Shown here: one piece after another, positions 58,263 through 64,000 of the stretch
How positions within the stretch are numbered: position 1 is the stretch's first letter
How the letters are laid out: every line of letters begins with the position of its first letter
Assembly (NCBI RefSeq): GCF_024448935.1
Contig: NZ_JAMOIE010000007.1
Location: forward strand, 1 to 64,000
Source: Stutzerimonas stutzeri
Lineage (GTDB): Bacteria > Pseudomonadota > Gammaproteobacteria > Pseudomonadales > Pseudomonadaceae
Direction: 5' to 3'
Length of the DNA stretch: 64,000 nt
Notes under the pieces: generated by a model
Database searches by the model: none
Seen by the model: the letters and a program-made list of their open reading frames with translations, nothing else
What the model was told of the DNA's origin: nothing
Program-made: the position numbers and the translations under genes

Positions 58263-59450
58263 ATGACAACCGAAGTTCACCTGGTGGGGCAGTGTACGGT
58301 GACATTATGGGGACTGACCTCCCGGGAAAGACTGCGGCGCGTGCTGCGTCGTCTGCCAGACGCGCAGCTGATGGCAGCCGGGCGAGCGCTGCCCGACGAC
58401 GGCATCGTGCTGTTGTTGCGTGAGGACTATCTTTACGACGAACGTGTGCTGCGCGGGCTGCTGCGCAGCGAAGGGGTCGCGCTTCAAGACCCGCGTGACG
58501 GCAAGGTCGTGGCTGCATGCGTTCCCGCCAACCGGCTCGATGAGCAGGCTGCCCGGCTGGAAGGACCGGTTATCGCCAGTCTGCCGAAAACCCTGCCGGA
58601 CACCGTCGCCTCCGGCCTTCAGACTCAACTGCGCAAGCTGGACGTACCCTGGGTCGCACCGATCTCCGAGGCCAACCGCTCGCAGCTGGAAAAAGCCCTG
58701 TTCAGCGGTGCCTACAAAGGCGTTACCGATTTCATCACCCGAGGGGTCTGGCCCGTGCCGGCGCGCTGGGTGACGGGCCTCTGCGTCCGCCTGGGACTGA
58801 GCCCGAATCAGGTGACCGCTGCCAGCTACTTGCTGGCAATCCTCGCCGGATGGTGCTTCTGGCACGGCCAGTTCGGAGCGGGTCTGCTGGCAGGCTGGGT
58901 GATGACCTTCCTTGACACCGTGGACGGCAAGCTCGCCCGCGTGACGGTGACGTCGACGCGCTTCGGAAATGTGTTCGACCATGCGCTGGACCTGGTCCAC
59001 CCGCCTCTCTGGTATATCGCCTGGGGCGTCGGGCTGGCAGCGAGCTGGGACCATGCTCTGTCGCTGAACGACGTGTGCTGGGCGATTTTTCTTGGCTATG
59101 TGGCCGGCCGGCTGTGCGAAGGCGGTTTCAAGTTCGCCGCGCCGTTCTCGATGTTTCTCTGGCGACCGTTCGACTCGGTCAATCGCCTGTTCACCGCCCG
59201 GCGCAATCCCAACATGCTCCTGCTCACCCTTGCCTGGATGGCACAGGCCAACGACATCGGCCTGCTGCTCGTGGCGCTCTGGACGCTGATCTCGACGTTG
59301 GTGCTCGCGGTGCGGGTAGTCTGGGCGATCGCGCTGCGCAAGGGTGGCGCCGAGTTACAGCCCTGGCTCAGCCAGGTCGACCTGAAAACCGAAAGCCATA
59401 AGGCGGTCGTTCGCCTGTTCGCCCCGCGCTCAGGGCTCAACGATGCCTAA
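58263..59450 (+). CDS. CDP-alcohol phosphatidyltransferase with N-terminal extra domain
   Basis: A 395-residue enzyme. Residues from about 165 hold the membrane CDP-alcohol phosphotransferase domain: Asp218, Asp221, Gly222, Ala225, Arg226, Gly235, Asp239 and Asp243 form the D-x2-DG-x2-AR-x8-G-x3-D-x3-D motif with metal-binding aspartates. The first ~150 residues (VHLVGQCTVTLWGLTSRERL, DDGIVLLLREDYLYDERVL) look like a small soluble domain, perhaps a worn nucleotidyltransferase as in archaeal DIPP synthases. It should join an alcohol to a CDP-activated lipid or the reverse. Its stop overlaps the start of the lipid-kinase gene. Confidence 0.85.
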   Translation: MTTEVHLVGQCTVTLWGLTSRERLRRVLRRLPDAQLMAAGRALPDDGIVLLLREDYLYDERVLRGLLRSEGVALQDPRDGKVVAACVPANRLDEQAARLEGPVIASLPKTLPDTVASGLQTQLRKLDVPWVAPISEANRSQLEKALFSGAYKGVTDFITRGVWPVPARWVTGLCVRLGLSPNQVTAASYLLAILAGWCFWHGQFGAGLLAGWVMTFLDTVDGKLARVTVTSTRFGNVFDHALDLVHPPLWYIAWGVGLAASWDHALSLNDVCWAIFLGYVAGRLCEGGFKFAAPFSMFLWRPFDSVNRLFTARRNPNMLLLTLAWMAQANDIGLLLVALWTLISTLVLAVRVVWAIALRKGGAELQPWLSQVDLKTESHKAVVRLFAPRSGLNDA

Positions 59451-60411
59451 GGCAGCGGGCCGACCCCGGCGCGTCGCACTCTTGCTCAATCCGCTCAGCG
59501 GGCGTGTGCGCAGGCAGCTCGCAACCTTGCGAAAAGTCGCCATGTCGCTACCGGGCGTGTCCGTTCGGGAGGCGGCGAACTCCGCCGCGATGGCCGATGC
59601 CGCAGCCGAATGGCGTGCCGATCCGCCTGATCTAATCGTGATCATGGGCGGCGATGGCACGCTGCAGGGGATGCTCACGGCACTGCTGCAGGAGCCGAAC
59701 GACGTTATACCGGACCTGTTGGTCATCCCCGCAGGCACCACTAACATGACCGCCGCCGACCTCGGCGCACGGTACAAGCCCGAGCGCGCGCTACGCTTGC
59801 TCGCGGCGTGGCTGGACAGCGGCGGCCGCCCCCCCGGGGCGACCGAGCGGGCGGTGCTGCGCATAGAAGCCGGTCCGGCGTGCAAACAGCAGTTCGGCAT
59901 GTTCTTCGGCACAGGTGCCATCCTCAACGGCGTCCGCTACTACCACCAGCAGATCCGCCCCAGCGGCGTCCATGGCGTCGTCGGGCCCGTGTTGGCCTTC
60001 GGCCGGATGCTCCTGTCGCTGCTGCGCAACAAGCCGTCACCCTTGCTACCACCGATGCCCGCGGCCCTGCAGATGGCGGGCTCCTGTCGGGACGGGGACT
60101 GGCTACTGGTGCTGGCATCCACGCTGAATCGCCTGCTGATCGGCTGCCGGCCTTACTGGGGTACGGAAGAGGCTCCGCTGCATGTCACGGCCGTCGCCTA
60201 TGGTCCGGGCCGCCTGGCTCGGGTTCTGCCTTCGCTGCTCAGCGGTCGCGGTGCTGGCACCGCCCGCGAGCGGGACGGCTACTTCAGTCACAACCTGGAA
60301 GCACTCAGCCTGACCGGTCCGACGGATTTCATTCTTGATGGGGAATCGTTTCCCGCAGATGGTCCGATCCGCATCGCTGTGACGCGCCCGCTGCGCTTTC
60401 TGAGCTATTGA
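59443..60411 (+). CDS. Diacylglycerol/sphingoid-type lipid kinase
   Basis: A 322-residue kinase of the DAG-kinase catalytic family. NPLSG at 16-20 and GGDGT at 69-73 (IVIMGGDGTLQGML) bind ATP; PAGTTNMTAADLGARY follows, and a C-terminal FILDGESFPADGPIRIAV completes the fold. In Caulobacter a kinase of this family (CpgB) phosphorylates ceramide as the first head-group step. The position beside ceramide genes makes ceramide the probable substrate; diacylglycerol is the alternative. ATG 59443 overlaps the end of the previous gene by eight bases. Confidence 0.87.
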   Translation: MPKAAGRPRRVALLLNPLSGRVRRQLATLRKVAMSLPGVSVREAANSAAMADAAAEWRADPPDLIVIMGGDGTLQGMLTALLQEPNDVIPDLLVIPAGTTNMTAADLGARYKPERALRLLAAWLDSGGRPPGATERAVLRIEAGPACKQQFGMFFGTGAILNGVRYYHQQIRPSGVHGVVGPVLAFGRMLLSLLRNKPSPLLPPMPAALQMAGSCRDGDWLLVLASTLNRLLIGCRPYWGTEEAPLHVTAVAYGPGRLARVLPSLLSGRGAGTARERDGYFSHNLEALSLTGPTDFILDGESFPADGPIRIAVTRPLRFLSY

Positions 60412-60418
60412 AGCACCC

Positions 60419-61384
60419 ATGCGCCTTGCTCACACGTTCCCCGTTCCGCCGCCCGCTCTGGTAGAAGAAATCGTCCGGCAGACATCTATTCCGGTCCCGG
60501 CAGAGCTGCTGTTGCTGTGTGATCAGCTTCACTCGCGATTTGGCGAGGCGCTGGTGGCTGTTCTGTTTTACGGCTCCTGCCTGCGCAACGCCGACCCAGC
60601 GGAAGGCTTGGTAGATCTGTATGCGATCGTTGATGACTACCGCCACGCTCATGGCAGACGGGGCTTGCGACTGGCCAACGCATGGCTGCCGCCGAATGTT
60701 TCGCCCCTGCAGGCGCACACGGCCGGCGGCCAGGCTTTGCAAGCGAAATGCGCCGTACTGTCACTGGCCGACCTTGAGCGCGGCACCGCGCTATGGTTCC
60801 AGAGCTACCTCTGGGGGCGGTTCGCGCAGCCATCGCGGCTGGTGTACGCCCGCGATCCCCACATCGAGCGGCGCATTCACCTGTCCCTGGCACGTGCGGT
60901 GGTGAGATTCTTGAGCCAAACTGTACCTTGTCAGGCGGCACGCTTTGACAGCCAGGCCGTTTGGCAGAACGGGCTCGCGCTGAGCTATGCGACCGAGCTG
61001 CGCCCGGAGGCGGCCGACCGACCGGCGCAACTGGCGCAGCATGATCGGGAGCACTATCGCCGGGTCACCCGCGCCGCCGCTTCGGTGATCGAGGTCATGC
61101 AGGCGGGTGCAGGCGGCGACGACTACCTCAACGTGGCGCCCGCTGCGGTTCGCCAGCGCATGGCAAGGCGCTGGAAACTGCGGCGCATCCAGGGCCGGAC
61201 GCTGAACGTACTCCGGCTGGTCAAGGCAGTGTTTACTTTCGAGAACGGCGTGGACTACGTCGCCTGGAAACTGCAGCGCCACCTGGGGCAGCCGGTGGAG
61301 ATCAGCCCGCGGGTGCGGCGACACCCGCTGATCTTCGGCTGGCCGTTACTCTGGCGGCTGCTGCGCCAGCGGCGGCTACGCTAG
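60419..61384 (+). CDS. Tam41-like nucleotidyltransferase, candidate lipid cytidylyltransferase
   Basis: A 321-residue protein with a nucleotidyltransferase core: VLFYGSCLRN (YGS at 51-53) followed by LVDLYAIVDDYRHAHG with acidic metal ligands at Asp67 and the VDD. The order, with AKCAVLSLADLERGTALWFQ and SYLWGRFAQPSRLVYA next, resembles mitochondrial Tam41, which makes CDP-diacylglycerol from phosphatidic acid. Similarity is judged by eye and moderate. It begins eight bases after the lipid-kinase gene, so it could use the phosphorylated lipid to form a CDP-lipid for the phosphatidyltransferase. A basic, partly hydrophobic C terminus may bind membrane. Confidence 0.6.
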   Translation: MRLAHTFPVPPPALVEEIVRQTSIPVPAELLLLCDQLHSRFGEALVAVLFYGSCLRNADPAEGLVDLYAIVDDYRHAHGRRGLRLANAWLPPNVSPLQAHTAGGQALQAKCAVLSLADLERGTALWFQSYLWGRFAQPSRLVYARDPHIERRIHLSLARAVVRFLSQTVPCQAARFDSQAVWQNGLALSYATELRPEAADRPAQLAQHDREHYRRVTRAAASVIEVMQAGAGGDDYLNVAPAAVRQRMARRWKLRRIQGRTLNVLRLVKAVFTFENGVDYVAWKLQRHLGQPVEISPRVRRHPLIFGWPLLWRLLRQRRLR

Positions 61385-61447
61385 TTTACGGTTGCGCCGC
61401 GAGGCCTTCATCGCATCGCCCCAACTGAAACGCCTCCCGGAGGATCC

Positions 61448-62221
61448 ATGAACCAAACGAACAGCGCGCGCGATGCAGGCGGGCCCAAACGCAAGCGCAA
61501 GCGCAAGCATCGGCCCAGCGTGGCCATAGGCCTCTGGCTCATCAAGCGGCTTGAAAACCTGATCCGGCGCTATTCGAAGGTCGGTGTGACCCCCTTCTTC
61601 GACCCCGCGCAGTTCGCCTGGACCGCCCCGCTGGAAGCCCAGTGGGAAGTGATACGCCGCGAACTGGATTTGGTACTCGCCCGCCAGGCAGACCTCCCCA
61701 GCTTCCAGGAAATATCCAAAGATCAGCTGAACATCACCCAGGACAACCGCTGGAAAACCTATTTCCTTTACGGCTACGGCTACAAGATGGCAGGCAACTG
61801 TGAGCAATGCCCGGCAACTACCCAGCTGGTGGAATCCATTCCGGGCATGTTTACGGCGTTCTTCTCGATCCTGGCGCCGGGCAAGCACATTCCGCCTCAC
61901 CGCGGCCCATACAACGGCTTGCTGCGCGCCCATCTGGGCCTGCTGGTGCCCGAGCCCAAGGAACAATGCCGCATTGAGGTCGGCGGGCAGACGCGCCACT
62001 GGGAAGCGGGCAAATTTCTGATCTTCGACGACACCTTCCGCCACCAGGTCTGGAACGATACCGACGGTACACGGGTGGTGCTGTTTCTCGATGTCCGACG
62101 GCCGTTGGCGTGGCCTGGTGCCTGGCTCAACCGGGTCGTACTGCAACTGATCCGCTGGTCGCCCTTCATTCAGGACGCTCGGCGCAATCACAAGGCTTGG
62201 GAACGCGGCCTGGGTCGCTAG
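61448..62221 (+). CDS. Aspartyl/asparaginyl beta-hydroxylase-family lipid hydroxylase
   Basis: A 257-residue Fe(II)/2-oxoglutarate dioxygenase-type protein. HRGPYNGLLRAHLGLLVPEP carries the iron ligand His151 and Arg160; LIFDDTFRHQVWNDTDGTRV carries His199. This is the AspH/LpxO pattern with two histidine ligands. A basic KRKRKRKHR stretch precedes a short hydrophobic segment at the N terminus, suggesting membrane association. LpxO hydroxylates lipid A acyl chains; at the end of the ceramide operon this enzyme may hydroxylate a ceramide chain instead. It is 63 bases after the previous gene with GGAGGA before its ATG. Confidence 0.83.
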   Translation: MNQTNSARDAGGPKRKRKRKHRPSVAIGLWLIKRLENLIRRYSKVGVTPFFDPAQFAWTAPLEAQWEVIRRELDLVLARQADLPSFQEISKDQLNITQDNRWKTYFLYGYGYKMAGNCEQCPATTQLVESIPGMFTAFFSILAPGKHIPPHRGPYNGLLRAHLGLLVPEPKEQCRIEVGGQTRHWEAGKFLIFDDTFRHQVWNDTDGTRVVLFLDVRRPLAWPGAWLNRVVLQLIRWSPFIQDARRNHKAWERGLGR

Positions 62222-62387
62222 CGGGACCACAGGGTTTGCTGGGTATCGCTGCAGACCTCATGCGGCCAGGTATCTTTGAACACGGGGATTCACCTGGCGC
62301 CAGCGCAGAGCGGCAGCGTGTTCTTCGACCAGAGGGCGGTTTTGCCTGGAACCTGTTTGCCAATGTCGACCTGGTTTTGAGGGTGAA

Positions 62388-62409
62388 GCGGGGCGCGAGT
62401 GCTCCCCGC
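62388..62409. terminator. Hairpin between the hydroxylase and ydbL
   Basis: GCGGGG (62388-62393) pairs with CCCCGC (62404-62409) around a 10-base loop between convergent genes. The stem sits 12 bases after the ydbL stop on the minus strand. It can act as terminator for both sides, though neither has a long T run. Confidence 0.45.
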
Positions 62410-62420
62410 CAATGCTTCCC

Positions 62421-62765
62421 TTACTTCTTCACCCAGCTGCCGTTGAGCTGGATAATCTGGCCGGGCGGGGTTTTTTCGATCGCTTTCTTGCCGGCGATGG
62501 CTTCGACATCGCCGACGCTGATGCCGTTTTTCTGTGCCAGCCGATGGTATTCGGCACGCCGCGCCTGATTGATCTGGCTGGCGATTTCTTCGGCTTGGCC
62601 GCCGCTCTGCACGACGCCGAGATAGCCGTCGGGTTTCTCGCCGAGCTGGCCGCTGGCCTTGGCCTGGCCGAGTGCGGACATGGCTTCGTTGAGCGACATG
62701 GCGGCAGCCGGCAGCGCAAGGCACAGCGCCACTAGCAGGGTTCCGAGTTGCAGATAGGTCTTCAT
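62421..62765 (-). CDS. ydbL: YdbL-family periplasmic protein (DUF1318)
   Basis: A 114-residue exported protein: signal YLQLGTLLVALCLALPAAA, then MSLNEAMSALGQAKASGQLG, EKPDGYLGVV and a C-terminal GQIIQLNGSWVKK, all typical of YdbL. In E. coli it works with YdbH and YnbE, where it is thought to regulate or chaperone their assembly. It is the last gene of the ydbH-ynbE-ydbL operon, eight bases after ynbE. Confidence 0.9.
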   Translation of the reverse strand: MKTYLQLGTLLVALCLALPAAAMSLNEAMSALGQAKASGQLGEKPDGYLGVVQSGGQAEEIASQINQARRAEYHRLAQKNGISVGDVEAIAGKKAIEKTPPGQIIQLNGSWVKK

Positions 62766-62773
62766 AAGGCTCC

Positions 62774-62965
62774 TCAGAACAGACCGCTGTCTTCGTTGAT
62801 GATTGAGTCGAGTTGCTTGTCGACCTTGATGTAGATTTCATGCTCGATTTTCACGTTGAGGTTGATGTTGATCGGCTCGTTGGGCACGGCCAGCTCAACG
62901 CGCGGGGTACAGGCAGCGGCCAGCAGGGCCAGCGCCAGAATGCTGATGAAATGGCACAACCGCAT
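62774..62965 (-). CDS. ynbE: YnbE-family outer-membrane lipoprotein
   Basis: A 63-residue lipoprotein with lipobox ALLAAAC (Cys19) and the mature part TPRVELAVPNEPININLNVK followed by IEHEIYIKVDKQLDSI, a beta-strand-like motif. In E. coli YnbE multimers dock onto the C terminus of YdbH to complete a lipid bridge. ATG 62965 is chosen to place the lipobox correctly; the frame extends 14 codons further into ydbH. Confidence 0.88.
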   Translation of the reverse strand: MRLCHFISILALALLAAACTPRVELAVPNEPININLNVKIEHEIYIKVDKQLDSIINEDSGLF

Positions 62966-63003
62966 GACGCTGTTCTCCAGATCGAAGTCGCCGCTACATT
63001 GCC

Positions 63004-64000
63004 TCATTTGAGGCGCTCCTGCACGCGCCGTCGAATGGTTTCGCTGACACGATCAGACAATTGGAGGCTGGTCAGCAGGGCGGGAATGTCTTCCTCGAGG
63101 TTGATTGAGAAATTGATGGGACGGCCGCCTTCCAGCGCGGGGTTGCGCCCGTGCAGCTTGAGGCCCAGGTCGAGTTTGCCGTCGGCGGTATAGTGCACAT
63201 CGCTGGCGAGCAGATCGTAGTGGAAGTCGTCGAGCGCCTCGCTGACCAGGCGCATGGCCGGGTTGGCTTGGCCCAATGCCCGGATGTCCGGCGAGCGAAA
63301 TTGCAGTGCGCCGCCAGGTTCGCGTGCCTGCAGCGAGCCTTGTTCGATACTGATTCCGGCTGCACTGCGCTGCAGCTGCAGTTCGCCATCGATCACGCCT
63401 GTGCCGGATAGTCCCTCGGCGGGGTAGGCTTCGAGCAATAATGGCAATTGCAGCCCGCGCAGGTGAGCTTTCAACTGCTGCGTGCCCGACCCAAAATCAG
63501 CCACGCCCGGTTCCAGCCATAGTCGACCGCCCAGCAGTCGCACCTCGGCGATACTCCAGGTCAGGCGGCCCTGAGCGAAGTTGCCGAGCGGCCCTGCGTA
63601 TTCACCGGCGAAGCGCAAAGGGCCGAACGTAAAGCCCGGATTGGCCTCGTGCAAGGTCAGTTCCGTCACGTCCAACCGCAGCTGATCACGCTGTAACGCG
63701 GCCGAAATTTCTGCCTCGAGCCCGCTCAGTTCGGTGCGATCGTAAATGCCGCCGAGCCCCTTGACGCTGAGCTTGGCCGACGCTGCGAGTGGGCCGTTGC
63801 CCGGCAGGTTGAGTTGCGCCTGTCCGTGCAGGCGTCCGTTGTTCAGCTCCAGCAAGGGCGGCCAGTCGGCGAAAGTCGCGGCCAGTGGGTTGCCGGCGTG
63901 CAGGAACAGCTCAGGCAAGGTGACGTTGAGGCGAGCCGCGCTGTTAGCCCAGGTGTGGCTCAGCGCCACTGGCAGGCTGAGGCCGCCATCGTTGCTCAGC
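63004..64000 (-). CDS. ydbH: YdbH-family AsmA-like intermembrane lipid bridge (partial)
   Basis: The C-terminal ~331 codons of a large beta-rich AsmA/TamB-like protein; the 5' part lies beyond the window end, where the frame is still open. Family features include QAQLNLPGNGPLAASAKLSV, LSGTGVIDGELQLQRSAAGI and the end INFSINLEEDIPALLTSLQL, then SDRVSETIRRRV. YdbH-type proteins form hydrophobic grooves that carry phospholipids between inner and outer membrane. It heads the ydbH-ynbE-ydbL operon, transcribed toward the ceramide locus. Confidence 0.88.
   Translation of the reverse strand, partial: LSNDGGLSLPVALSHTWANSAARLNVTLPELFLHAGNPLAATFADWPPLLELNNGRLHGQAQLNLPGNGPLAASAKLSVKGLGGIYDRTELSGLEAEISAALQRDQLRLDVTELTLHEANPGFTFGPLRFAGEYAGPLGNFAQGRLTWSIAEVRLLGGRLWLEPGVADFGSGTQQLKAHLRGLQLPLLLEAYPAEGLSGTGVIDGELQLQRSAAGISIEQGSLQAREPGGALQFRSPDIRALGQANPAMRLVSEALDDFHYDLLASDVHYTADGKLDLGLKLHGRNPALEGGRPINFSINLEEDIPALLTSLQLSDRVSETIRRRVQERLK

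Overview
The window is high-GC DNA from a gammaproteobacterium, most likely of the Pseudomonas/Stutzerimonas (P. stutzeri) lineage. This rests on gene content: a MuxABC-OpmB-type RND efflux operon, a mexT/mexS pair, the GlgE-TreS-GlgB island linked to clsB/ybhN, and a FdnGHI-FdhE formate dehydrogenase operon. All identifications come from reading the translated sequence; no database search was run.

Layout. 1-5900: two intact aldo/keto reductase genes beside decayed DNA (IS1182, IS66 and IS1380 transposase remnants, an ABC-transporter scrap, a DUF4126 gene, a 5'-truncated acetoacetyl-CoA synthetase). 5916-7382: a MurJ/MviN-type flippase paralogue. 7654-16670: a four-gene tripartite RND efflux operon (adaptor, two RND pumps, outer-membrane channel). 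16817-17812: an orphan TRAP solute-binding protein. 17960-20590: mexT and mexS intact and divergent, with only a degraded mexE remnant where mexEF-oprN would be expected. 20698-23534: a short-chain dehydrogenase, Ku, and a free-standing LigD polymerase domain (end joining). 23686-29325: a selenocysteine formate dehydrogenase operon, with in-frame UGA and SECIS hairpin. 29829-37516: the alpha-glucan/trehalose operon glgE, treS-mak, glgB. 37637-42881: a tightly overlapping minus-strand operon (zinc alcohol dehydrogenase, DUF72, EEP nuclease, cardiolipin synthase, YbhN). 43168-46448: small envelope proteins, a GMC oxidoreductase reduced to fused ends, its small partner, and LdhA-type D-lactate dehydrogenase.

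The most interesting part is 46693-62221. It holds the five gene types known to make bacterial ceramide (serine palmitoyltransferase, acyl carrier protein, NAD-dependent reductase, acyl-AMP/ACP ligase, GNAT-like ceramide synthase). Around them are an ABC lipid exporter, two nucleotidyltransferases, LptF- and LptG-like permeases, a CDP-alcohol phosphatidyltransferase, a diacylglycerol/sphingoid-type lipid kinase, a Tam41-like cytidylyltransferase candidate and an aspartyl-hydroxylase-family enzyme. Together they suggest a self-contained pathway: make ceramide, phosphorylate it, activate it with CTP, attach a polar head group, and move it toward the outer membrane by a dedicated Lpt-like extractor. 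The ceramide core is established in Caulobacter; the head-group and transport parts are inferred here. The window ends in a ydbL-ynbE-ydbH operon, an envelope lipid-transport system, with ydbH running off the end.
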